From assembly GCA_945870175.1 (NCBI GenBank), contig CAMBRJ010000037.1, forward strand, positions 1-12,559: a stretch of 12,559 nt of DNA, given 5' to 3'. Positions 1 to 5,515 of this stretch are shown one piece after another. The translations under genes and the position numbers were made by a program. Under the pieces are notes generated by a model. The model had not been told where the DNA came from. It did not search any database and saw only the letters and a list, made by a program, of their open reading frames with translations. Each line of letters starts with the position of its first letter. Position 1 is the stretch's first letter. The stretch is from Gemmatimonas phototrophica (lineage in GTDB: Bacteria; Gemmatimonadota; Gemmatimonadetes; Gemmatimonadales; Gemmatimonadaceae).

Positions 1-215
1 TGCGCGTCGTCGCCGGCGCCCGCGTCGATGATGACGACGTCGACGAGTTCCTTGATGAGGTACTCCTCGACGTCCGCCGCGCTCTTGGCGGCGTGCACGT
101 GGGCCCGGCGCCGCGGGAACGCCGCACGAACGAGGGCCCGCGCGCGCTCACGCTTGAGCAGCGCGACCACGCACATCGGTGGCGCGGTGCTGTCGGCACC
201 GTGGCGGGTGGCCAT
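1..215 (-). CDS. Unidentified protein, N-terminal part (receiver-like start)
   Basis: Only the first 71 residues are inside the window; the gene continues past base 1. It starts at ATG 215-213, and its A overlaps the last base of the Nudix stop codon (TGATG), which suggests translational coupling. After about 14 polar residues comes an alternating strand-helix-strand pattern: CVVALLKRERARALVRAAF, then a helix ending in EEYLIKELVD, then VVIIDAGAGDD. A hydrophobic strand ending in an Asp (D66) followed by small residues resembles the start of a CheY-like receiver domain. That is pattern matching only. It could equally be another Rossmann-like N-terminal domain fused to a DNA-binding or output domain outside the window. 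The reading frame is well supported by the overlap; the function is not. Confidence 0.6.
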   Translation of the reverse strand, partial: MATRHGADSTAPPMCVVALLKRERARALVRAAFPRRRAHVHAAKSAADVEEYLIKELVDVVIIDAGAGDDA

Positions 216-739
216 CAGCGGGTGTGCTCGGTGTGCACGCCGGCGCGCGGCGTGGGCGCCTGGGCCGGATCGGCGGCCGGGTCTTCCCCGCGGACCATGG
301 CGTGGGCGCGCATCAGCACGTCGCGCGCATTGGCGTAGGAGACCATTTGCGTGGCGTCCTGAAACGAGGCCCACCGACAGGCGGTGATGCCCTCGGCCCG
401 CTGCGGCGTGGTGAGGGAGGCGTCACTGCGCATGAGGTAGAAATGACACACCTTGTGCACCAGCTTGCCGCGGAACCGAAAGAACCAGTCGATGGTGTCG
501 ATCGTGCCGTCGAGCGCGACATCATCGAGCCCGGTTTCCTCGCGCACTTCACGCAGCGCGGCAGCTTCGGGCGGCTCATCGGTCTCGAGATGTCCTTTCG
601 GAAATCCCCAGTTCTGATAGCTGTCGCGAATGAGCAGGAACATGGGCTCGCCGTCCTGCACGCGATACACCACGCCACCAGCCGACGTTTCGAGGGTGGC
701 GCGCCCGGAGCGCTTGTGCGGATCGCGCGACGTCGTCAC
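215..739 (-). CDS. Nudix hydrolase (Ap4A-hydrolase/MutT-like)
   Basis: Nudix enzymes hydrolyse nucleoside diphosphates linked to another group, in the cytoplasm with Mg2+. The full Nudix box GX5EX7REUXEEXGU is visible: G49, E55 and REVREETGL (63-71). It is preceded by SAGGVVYR and NWGFPKGHLE. The W-x-FPKGH-E form is typical of the diadenosine-polyphosphate/MutT-like branch, so dinucleoside polyphosphates or oxidised nucleotides are plausible substrates; the exact one cannot be read from sequence. I chose GTG 739 (174 aa) because it leaves 37 bases after the ATPase stop. An in-frame ATG at 823 would add 28 unconserved residues and overlap that gene by 47 bases. Neither start has a strong Shine-Dalgarno. 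The proline- and alanine-rich tail (about 152-174) is low complexity. It sits in a minus-strand run with the ATPase upstream and is coupled to the gene downstream. Confidence 0.88.
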   Translation of the reverse strand: MTTSRDPHKRSGRATLETSAGGVVYRVQDGEPMFLLIRDSYQNWGFPKGHLETDEPPEAAALREVREETGLDDVALDGTIDTIDWFFRFRGKLVHKVCHFYLMRSDASLTTPQRAEGITACRWASFQDATQMVSYANARDVLMRAHAMVRGEDPAADPAQAPTPRAGVHTEHTR

Positions 740-776
740 CGCGATGCGACCGGGAGAGGCGGCACGCGCACCCGAT

Positions 777-1574
777 TCAGCTCGCCTTGGCGGTGTCGCC
801 AGTGGCAACACCAGTGGCCACACCGATCAGCGGCGCGCTTCCTTCGAGCGTGGCGCGCCCTTCGATGAACTGGCGAACGAGCGGGTCGGTACTGTGCTGA
901 ATTTCATCTACCGTCCCGACGGCGCGCACCTGGCCCTCGTACAGCATCGCGATGCGCGTGCCCACGGTGTAGGCGCTCCGCATATCGTGCGTGATGACGA
1001 TGCCCGTGACCCCCAGCTGCTCCCGCATACGCACCATGAGCGCATCGATGGTGGCCGACGTCACCGGGTCGAGACCGGTGGTGGGTTCGTCGTACAGGAT
1101 GTACTTGGGGCGCAGGGCGATCGCGCGGGCGATGCCGACGCGCTTTCGCATGCCGCCGGACAGTTCGGCCGGCATGCGGCCCTTCACATCGGGCAAATCG
1201 ACCAGCGACAGCGCTTCGTCGACGCGGGTGGTGATTTCCGACTCGCTCAGTTCGCCCTGCTTGCGCAGCCCCATGGCGACGTTCTCCCCGATGGTCATGG
1301 AGTCGAAGAGCGCCGCGAACTGAAACACGTAGCCGATCCGTCCACGCAGCGCGTAGAGGTCCTTGCGCGCGAGTTGATCGACGCGGAGGCCATCGACCCA
1401 GACTTCGCCCTCATCGGGTTCGAGGAGGCCGACGATGTGCTTGATCGCCACCGACTTGCCGGTTCCGGAATAGCCGATGATCACCATGGTCTCGCCTTCA
1501 TTGACCTGAAGGGAGAAACCGCGGAGCACCTGCTTGGGCCCGAAAGCCTTGTGGACGTTCTTGAACTCGATCAT
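777..1574 (-). CDS. mlaF: MlaF-type ABC transporter ATP-binding protein
   Basis: This is the cytoplasmic ATPase subunit of an ABC transporter. It most resembles the MlaF/Mkl branch, which powers phospholipid trafficking between inner and outer membranes through MlaE permease and MCE (MlaD) proteins. All nucleotide-binding motifs are intact in 265 aa: Walker A GYSGTGKS (34-41), Q-loop Q85 in VFQFAALFDSMT, signature LSGGM (138-142) followed by RKRVGIARAIA, Walker B YILYDE (158-163) with DEPTTGLDP, and the switch histidine in ITHD (H196). The start MIEFKNVHKAFG at 1574 is where the family begins; the open frame extends upstream to 1844, but that part overlaps the sigma factor gene and is junk-like. 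There is no clear Shine-Dalgarno. No mlaE or mlaD lies beside it here, so partners must be elsewhere. The final 20 residues carry a small GVATGVATGD repeat. Other ABC importer families are possible but fit less well. Confidence 0.88.
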   Translation of the reverse strand: MIEFKNVHKAFGPKQVLRGFSLQVNEGETMVIIGYSGTGKSVAIKHIVGLLEPDEGEVWVDGLRVDQLARKDLYALRGRIGYVFQFAALFDSMTIGENVAMGLRKQGELSESEITTRVDEALSLVDLPDVKGRMPAELSGGMRKRVGIARAIALRPKYILYDEPTTGLDPVTSATIDALMVRMREQLGVTGIVITHDMRSAYTVGTRIAMLYEGQVRAVGTVDEIQHSTDPLVRQFIEGRATLEGSAPLIGVATGVATGDTAKAS

Positions 1575-1640
1575 GGGATCACAAATGTACCGCCAAAGTT
1601 CGGCGAAGATAGGCGTGACCACGTGGGTAGCACGCAGGAA

Positions 1641-1692
1641 GGGGCGCCCGATGTCGGACGCCCCTCCGTGCCACGGCCCCGGCGGGCCGGGG
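1641..1692 (-). terminator. GC-rich double hairpin, probable terminator of the sigma factor gene
   Basis: Two inverted repeats lie between the sigma factor stop and the ATPase start. Bases 1677-1692 form CCCCGG-CGGG-CCGGGG. Bases 1641-1664 form a 10-bp stem with one G-U pair and an ACAT loop; on the minus strand it is followed by TTCCT. The outer sequences CAGGAAGG and CCTTCCTG are also complementary and could close a larger structure. The T tract is short, so termination may be partial, with some read-through into the ATPase gene. Confidence 0.5.
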
Positions 1693-1710
1693 TGCCTTCC
1701 TGATCGCCTC

Positions 1711-2598
1711 TTAGGCGGCGAAGCTGGACAGGGCGCGACCCACATCGCCTTCGCGGAGGCGCTTGAGGGCCCGGTCACGTAGCTGACGTACGCGCTCGCG
1801 GGTGACACCCAGCATGGTGCCGATCTCTTCGAGCGTGTGCTCACGGCCGCCTTCGAGACCGAAGTAAAGACGGAGCACCTTGGCGTCGCGCGGCGGCAAC
1901 GTGGAGAGCGCCTGCTCGATTTCGTCGGTGAGGAAGCGGTTCATGGCTTCTTCTTCCGTGTCGGGCATCTCATCCGCCACGAACCGCTCGATGAGCGAGC
2001 GATCGCCGTCGGGATCCATCGGGGCATCGAGACGCACGTCGCCGGTGTTCAAGGCCGCGAGGGACTGCACCACGTCGACCGACAGGCCGGTGACCTGCGC
2101 GAGTTCTTCGGGCGAGGGCTCGCGGCGGAGCTTCTGCCGGAGAATTTCCGACGCCTTGATGATGCGCGACAGATCGGCGGTGCGATTGAGCGGCACACGC
2201 ACCGTGCGACCCTGTCGCGCGAGCGACGAGAGAATGGCCTGACGAATCCACCACACGGCGTACGAAATGAACTTGACCCCTTGATCGGGATCGAACTTCC
2301 GCGCAGCCGTGAGCAGCCCGACGTTGCCTTCACCGATCAGATCGATGAGGGGCAATCCGCGGTTCTGATATTTTTTGGCCACCGAGATGACAAAGCGGAG
2401 GTTGCGCTTCACGAGCTCCTGCAGCGCGTCCTGGTCACCGGTCCGGATTTTCTTCGCGAGCTCGATCTCTTCGGCCGCTTTCAGGAGCGGATACGTGCTG
2501 ACTTCGTAGAGATACTGGTCGAGGATATCGCGCTCGGGTTCACTGGGCGCGATGCCCGCGGGTGCCGCACGACGGCGCTTCCGCTTGACTTCAGTCAT
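1711..2598 (-). CDS. rpoD: RNA polymerase sigma factor, RpoD/SigA family (short form)
   Basis: This is a group 1/2 sigma-70 factor that gives RNA polymerase promoter specificity. In 295 aa the order is: a basic N-terminus (KRKRRR, 5-10); region 1.2 (about 22-54, DILDQYLYEVSTYPLL); region 2 (56-125) with NLRFVISVAKKYQNRG, DLIGEGNVGLLTAARKFDP and the promoter-melting/-10 segment FISYAVWWIRQAI; region 3 (about 135-215); and region 4 (224-285) with the helix-turn-helix TLEEIGTMLGVTRERVRQLR. There is no region 1.1, as in the roughly 290-aa primary sigma factors of Bacteroidetes and unlike the 600-aa proteobacterial RpoD. Region 2.3/2.4 also reads like the Bacteroidetes version. The ATG at 2598 gives the expected length, but no good Shine-Dalgarno precedes it, and its leader holds two inverted repeats. 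It is divergent from the tRNA operon. Whether it is the housekeeping or an alternative RpoD paralogue cannot be settled from one window. Confidence 0.93.
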   Translation of the reverse strand: MTEVKRKRRRAAPAGIAPSEPERDILDQYLYEVSTYPLLKAAEEIELAKKIRTGDQDALQELVKRNLRFVISVAKKYQNRGLPLIDLIGEGNVGLLTAARKFDPDQGVKFISYAVWWIRQAILSSLARQGRTVRVPLNRTADLSRIIKASEILRQKLRREPSPEELAQVTGLSVDVVQSLAALNTGDVRLDAPMDPDGDRSLIERFVADEMPDTEEEAMNRFLTDEIEQALSTLPPRDAKVLRLYFGLEGGREHTLEEIGTMLGVTRERVRQLRDRALKRLREGDVGRALSSFAA

Positions 2599-2616
2599 GG
2601 CGTTCTATGAGACCTT

Positions 2617-2667
2617 GGGATGAGACAGCATCCCTGAAGGAGGAAACGAAATGGCAACGACTTGCCA
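2617..2667 (-). promoter_or_regulatory. Two inverted repeats in the sigma factor leader
   Basis: Two perfect 6-bp inverted repeats lie 19-70 bases upstream of the sigma factor start. GGGATG-CTGTCT-CATCCC (minus strand) occupies 2617-2634 and TGGCAA-CGAC-TTGCCA (plus strand) occupies 2652-2667. Between them the minus strand carries CCTCCTT, which matches the anti-Shine-Dalgarno end of 16S rRNA. They could be RNA hairpins in the 5' leader or a DNA operator. No convincing -10/-35 pair for the sigma factor gene was found on this strand. Confidence 0.35.
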
Positions 2668-2785
2668 ACTAACGGCGCCGGCGACCCACGAGATCCCAAC
2701 CTGCTGCGACCGGGCACTAACGGGGGGAGCCATGCAAGATACGCGAACCGGAGTCTTTCGCCAGTCTAATTCTGCGGAACTCTGC

Positions 2786-2814
2786 TTGACGCCGGACATA
2801 CACCGCACTAGACT
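2786..2814 (+). promoter_or_regulatory. Promoter of the tRNA operon
   Basis: TTGACG (2786-2791), a 17-base spacer and TAGACT (2809-2814) give a sigma70-type promoter about 66 bases before the first tRNA. The bases just after the -10 are GCGCG. Such a GC-rich discriminator is characteristic of stable-RNA promoters under growth-rate or stringent control (established for other bacteria). Transcription would start near 2821, leaving a leader of about 60 bases with a CCGGCA/TGCCGG hairpin at 2835-2852. Confidence 0.6.
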
Positions 2815-2880
2815 GCGCGTTCCTGATGCCCTCGCCGGCACGGTGCTGCCGGGACGGCGAATGCACAGGGAGCCAGTACC

Positions 2881-2953
<73 letters not shown>

Positions 2954-2995
2954 CTCCGGTTGGTGCACGTGGCGAACACGTGCGGTCGTGGGTCT

Positions 2996-3068
2996 GCGGG
3001 AATAGCTCAGTTGGTAGAGCACAACCTTGCCAAGGTTGGGGTCGCGGGTTCGAGTCCCGTTTCCCGCT
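2996..3068 (+). tRNA. tRNA-Gly (GCC)
   Basis: This is a complete cloverleaf of 73 bases: acceptor GCGGGAA/TTCCCGC, D-arm GCTC/GAGC, anticodon arm CAACC-TTGCCAA-GGTTG with anticodon GCC, T-arm GCGGG-TTCGAGT-CCCGT, and discriminator T, as expected for glycine. It reads GGC and GGU. CCA is not encoded. Confidence 0.97.
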
Positions 3069-3087
3069 TGTAGTACGACGGTGTCTT

Positions 3088-3161
3088 GGGTCGTTAGCTC
3101 AGTTGGTTAGAGCGCCACGTTGACATCGTGGAGGTCACAAGTTCGAGTCTTGTACGACCCA
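3088..3161 (+). tRNA. tRNA-Val (GAC)
   Basis: This is a complete cloverleaf of 74 bases: acceptor GGGTCGT/ACGACCC, anticodon arm CCACG-TTGACAT-CGTGG with anticodon GAC, T-arm ACAAG-TTCGAGT-CTTGT, and discriminator A. It reads GUC and GUU. CCA is not encoded. It lies only 19 bases after tRNA-Gly. Confidence 0.97.
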
Positions 3162-3295
3162 TACGTTGGTCTGTTCGTGCTGGTGATGGACAACCTGGTG
3201 AGCGCTCGTCAGTAGCGAGAGCGGGTACGATTCACTAGGTTCCGGGACTCTCTGCAAAGAGAGGCTGTGCGGTGATCGTGGTGCATCGGAGTTCT

Positions 3296-3369
3296 GCGCC
3301 TATAGCTCAATTGGATAGAGCATCTGACTACGGATCAGAAGGTTAGAGGTTCGAGTCCTCTTAGGCGCA
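3296..3369 (+). tRNA. tRNA-Arg (ACG)
   Basis: This is a complete cloverleaf of 74 bases: acceptor GCGCCTA/TAGGCGC, anticodon arm TCTGA-CTACGGA-TCAGA with anticodon ACG, T-arm AGAGG-TTCGAGT-CCTCT, and discriminator A. In bacteria the first anticodon base of this tRNA is deaminated to inosine by TadA, so that it reads CGU, CGC and CGA. CCA is not encoded. A 134-base spacer separates it from tRNA-Val. Confidence 0.97.
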
Positions 3370-3405
3370 TAGTGGTTTTGATGCAGGTCGCACCATGAGA
3401 TCGCA

Positions 3406-3479
3406 CGGGGCGTAGCTTAGCCCGGTAGAGCGCGTGCTTCGGGAGCACGAGGTCGCAGGTTCGAATCCTGTCGCCCCGA
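3406..3479 (+). tRNA. tRNA-Pro (CGG)
   Basis: This is a complete cloverleaf of 74 bases: acceptor CGGGGCG/CGCCCCG, with the C1-G72 pair typical of bacterial proline tRNAs; anticodon arm CGTGC-TTCGGGA-GCACG with anticodon CGG; T-arm GCAGG-TTCGAAT-CCTGT; and discriminator A. It reads CCG. CCA is not encoded. It is last in the cluster, 15 bases before the terminator stem. Confidence 0.96.
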
Positions 3480-3493
3480 CTGTATAAATAGAG

Positions 3494-3532
3494 ACCCCGC
3501 AACGACTTCGGTCGTTGCGGGGTTCTTTGTTT
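3494..3532 (+). terminator. Rho-independent terminator of the tRNA operon (possibly bidirectional)
   Basis: A perfect 12-bp GC-rich stem, CCCCGCAACGAC/GTCGTTGCGGGG (3495-3522), is closed by a UUCG tetraloop, extended by an A-T pair and followed by TTCTTTGTTT. On the minus strand the same stem is followed by TCTCTATTTATA. It may therefore also end transcription of the membrane-protein gene that converges on it from 3552. Confidence 0.92.
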
Positions 3533-3551
3533 CAGCCGACCGGCCGGGTGG

Positions 3552-3995
3552 TCACCCCTGCGTCCATTTGGCGACCAGCCGCTGCCACGGGATCACCGCC
3601 GCCACCAGCGCCAACGTGAACAGCGTGCCGACCAGCGCCCGCTTGGCCTTGGTGGCCGAGTCCGAGGCCTTCTTGACCCGCACGCTCGACACCGTTGCGG
3701 CGATGACGGCCAGCACCATCAGGAACGGGTGCTCCACCACCAGCCGGCGCAGGGCGGGATCCTTCATCGTGCTGCTCATCGACGCGCGCGCCGCCGCCAC
3801 CGCCGGACTCACGAACCACAGGCCAAGGCCGGCCAGCAGCTGCAGGTGCACCAGCAGCGTCAGCTTCTGCACCAGACCGGTATCGGCTTCCGACCACGTG
3901 GCACGGCGGCTGCCCGCCCGCGACAGGACCAGCACGCCGACGATGAGGACGGCCCAGGCCAGCAGGTTGTGCGCACTAATCAAGAATCCGTACAT
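3552..3995 (-). CDS. Small four-helix membrane protein (Bacteroidetes 'cytochrome B'-like)
   Basis: This 147-aa protein has four predicted membrane helices (about 5-24, 45-64, 88-106 and 120-137), with short basic loops between them. Histidines lie at or near helix starts: H9 (ISAHNLLAW), H50 (LLVHLQLLAGLGLWF) and H89 (VEHPFLM), followed by a basic RVKKASDSATKAKRA loop and the IPW motif at 135-137. The same layout (HxxLxW, HxQLLxGLxLYF, EHxxLM, IPW) is what I recall from about 145-aa Bacteroidetes membrane proteins often labelled 'cytochrome B'. Haem binding is unproven. The start at 3995 is well supported by the Shine-Dalgarno GGAGGA seven bases upstream. It is divergent from the TspO-like gene, with 118 bases between the starts. 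The function is unknown. Confidence 0.85.
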   Translation of the reverse strand: MYGFLISAHNLLAWAVLIVGVLVLSRAGSRRATWSEADTGLVQKLTLLVHLQLLAGLGLWFVSPAVAAARASMSSTMKDPALRRLVVEHPFLMVLAVIAATVSSVRVKKASDSATKAKRALVGTLFTLALVAAVIPWQRLVAKWTQG

Positions 3996-4037
3996 CTGAT
4001 CGTCCTCCGAAGAATGAAACGCACAAGACGCGCCGGG

Positions 4038-4068
4038 TTGCTGTCTCCCACGCGGGGAATGTTATCCT
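4038..4068 (+). promoter_or_regulatory. Weak candidate promoter of the TspO-like gene
   Basis: TTGCTG (4038-4043) and an extended -10 TGTTATCCT (TATCCT at 4063-4068) are 19 bases apart, slightly long for sigma70. Transcription would start near 4075, giving a leader of about 40 bases. The region is the short divergent spacer between two membrane-protein genes. On the minus strand TAACAT overlaps the same site but has no good -35. Confidence 0.25.
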
Positions 4069-4113
4069 GCGCGCAGCCGCTCCGCTCTTTCTTTCTCACG
4101 ACTCCACGCATCC

Positions 4114-4929
4114 ATGCCGCTGACGCGGTCACGCCAAAAGGCCGGCAACGTGCTCGTCCTCGTGCTGGTCATCGCCCTCAACGGGCTCGCCGCCAGCGGC
4201 GCGATGAGCGGGGATTCCATCGGCGTGATCGCCAACCGCTACCGCTCGCTCTTCCTCCCGGCCGACTACGTCTTCGGCATCTGGAGCCTGATCTATCTCG
4301 GGCTCATCGCCACCGCGATCTATCAGGCGCTCCCCACCGCCGGGGCGGAGCGCGCCGTGCAGCGACTCGGCATCTGGTGGGCCGTGACCGGCGCGCTGAA
4401 CGTGGCGTGGATATCGCTCTTCTCGTTCGGACAGTTCGCGCTGGCGCTGCTGGTGATGGTCATTTTTCTCATCACGCTCATCGCGATCGGGGAACGCGTT
4501 CGCGGCGGGACCAGCCGTGGGAGCAGGCGCGGGAGCGGGGGCGCGGACCTCGCCCCGCTGGCCGAACAGGCCTTCCTGATCTGGCCGCAGGACATCTACC
4601 TCGCGTGGATCTCGGTGGCGCTGATCGCGAACAGCTTTCAGTTCGCGCAGGCCGTGCAGTGGGGCGGATTCGGCATCGCGGAATCCACGTGGGCCGTGAC
4701 CATGATGCTGGTGGCCACGCTCCTCGGTGTGACCATGGCGTGGCGGCGCGGCAACTGGCTCTTTCCGCTGGTCGTCGCGTGGGCGCTGCGCGGCATCGGC
4801 GCGCGATATCCGGAGGTCGCGGCCATTGCCGACACCACCCGTTGGCTGGTGCCCGCCGGCGTCGCGGCCGGCGCCGTCGCGTGGCTAGCCGGACGCCGCG
4901 CCCGCCGCGACCACCCTACTTGGCGGTAA
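4114..4929 (+). CDS. TspO/MBR-family (tryptophan-rich sensory) membrane protein, long form
   Basis: This is an integral membrane protein of 271 aa, related to the TspO/translocator-protein family, which binds porphyrins and related ligands; what this long form binds is unknown. Recognisable family segments are PADYVFGIWSLIYLGL (49-64), WWAVTGALNVAWISLF (88-103), IWPQDIYLAWISVALIANSF (156-175), WGGFGIAES (183-191) and a Trp-rich AWRRGNWLFPLVVAWALRGIG (209-229). Seven or so hydrophobic segments are visible, against five in classical TspO of about 160 aa. A basic Gly/Ser-rich loop (129-143, GGTSRGSRRGSGG) sits after the fourth helix. The ATG at 4114 directly precedes a typical signal-anchor, but no Shine-Dalgarno is visible. 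Its stop overlaps the converging DUF4168-like gene by 14 bases. Confidence 0.82.
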   Translation: MPLTRSRQKAGNVLVLVLVIALNGLAASGAMSGDSIGVIANRYRSLFLPADYVFGIWSLIYLGLIATAIYQALPTAGAERAVQRLGIWWAVTGALNVAWISLFSFGQFALALLVMVIFLITLIAIGERVRGGTSRGSRRGSGGADLAPLAEQAFLIWPQDIYLAWISVALIANSFQFAQAVQWGGFGIAESTWAVTMMLVATLLGVTMAWRRGNWLFPLVVAWALRGIGARYPEVAAIADTTRWLVPAGVAAGAVAWLAGRRARRDHPTWR

Positions 4930-5314
4930 CCTTGGCCAGCGCCGCCTCGAACGCGAGTCGCGCCGCGTCGTCGCCACTGATGCGCCGGGTCAGCTCGCCG
5001 TAGCTCGCCTCGGTCAGCCCCTGCGCTTTCAGCACCAGCGCCCGCTCCGTGTGGTACTTGGCGCGCAGTTCCGCCAGCACCTCCGGCTTCTTGTTCTTGG
5101 GGTCGGCGTACTGGGCGTCGGCCCGCTCCCGCAGGGTATTCAGCGCCGCATGGACGCGCGCGAAGGGCATCATCGCCGCCACGCTATCGGCGTGGGGCGC
5201 GGCGGCGACCGGCGACGCCGTGGTCGGCGGCGTAGCTGTCTGTGCATGGAGCGAACGGGGGGAACCCATCATGACACAGCCAATCGCCAGCAGGGGAACA
5301 AGGCAGCGTAGCAC
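4916..5314 (-). CDS. Small secreted protein, DUF4168-like
   Basis: This 132-aa protein begins with a signal peptide (MLRCLVPLLAIGCVMMG, likely cleaved after LHA at 24). A Thr/Ala/Pro-rich linker follows, then a helical domain (about 50-130) with FARVHAALNTLRERAD and GLTEASYGELTRRISGD...LAFEAAL. That pattern, an N-terminal helix, then 'GLT-x-x-x-Y-x-x-L/I', then a short Asp-containing turn and helix, is like DUF4168, a family of exported proteins of unknown function. Homology is suggested, not proven. I chose GTG 5314 because GGAG lies six bases upstream and the signal peptide then starts cleanly. An in-frame GTG at 5353 would add 13 residues. It is convergent with the TspO-like gene and divergent from the exported operon. 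Confidence 0.75.
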   Translation of the reverse strand: MLRCLVPLLAIGCVMMGSPRSLHAQTATPPTTASPVAAAPHADSVAAMMPFARVHAALNTLRERADAQYADPKNKKPEVLAELRAKYHTERALVLKAQGLTEASYGELTRRISGDDAARLAFEAALAKVTAK

Positions 5315-5449
5315 AGGAAACTCCGAGGGCCAAGTGAGGGCGGCTGACAGCACACCGCCCTCGGAAGCTCAGCCCGTCTGGACTTTGCGTCAACGGGTTG
5401 GCGCGAGAACACGTTCTATTCTTGCCATTCCGTCGCTCGCCCACGAACG

Positions 5450-5478
5450 TTGACTTTGGCAGTTTTGTCCCGTAGTTC
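5450..5478 (+). promoter_or_regulatory. Candidate promoter of the exported operon
   Basis: TTGACT (5450-5455), a 17-base spacer and TAGTTC (5473-5478) form a sigma70-like site with a good -35 and a poor -10. The predicted start is near 5485, about 30 bases before the ATG at 5516. The leader would contain a run of ten C (5492-5501) and then the Shine-Dalgarno GAGG (5506-5509). Confidence 0.4.
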
Positions 5479-5491
5479 CCCTCCCTGCAGT

Positions 5492-5501
5492 CCCCCCCCC
5501 C
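5492..5501 (+). repeat. Homopolymer run of ten C
   Basis: Ten consecutive C lie between the candidate -10 and the Shine-Dalgarno of the exported cytochrome-like gene. It is the most striking single-base run noticed in the window. It is outside the reading frame, so a length change would alter leader spacing, not the protein. Confidence 0.9.
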
Positions 5502-5515
5502 GCACGAGGTCTGGC

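Noticed and set aside
630..1703. A 357-codon plus-strand frame over the Nudix and ATPase genes
   Set aside because: It is antisense to intact Walker A/B, signature and Nudix motifs. The composition is shadow-like and no domain is visible.
1575..1844. 90-residue N-terminal extension of the ATPase
   Set aside because: It overlaps the sigma factor's 3' end and the double hairpin, is Pro/Ser/Arg-rich, and the family starts at MIEFKNVHKAFG.
5406..5417. A LexA/SOS box reading of AGAACACGTTCT
   Set aside because: The GAAC-GTTC half-sites are only 2 bases apart instead of the 4 in the Gram-positive SOS box, and the neighbouring genes are not DNA-repair genes.
5450..5515. 22-residue N-terminal extension of the cytochrome-like protein
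   Set aside because: It is Ser/Pro-rich, crosses the C10 run and candidate promoter, and would bury the signal peptide.
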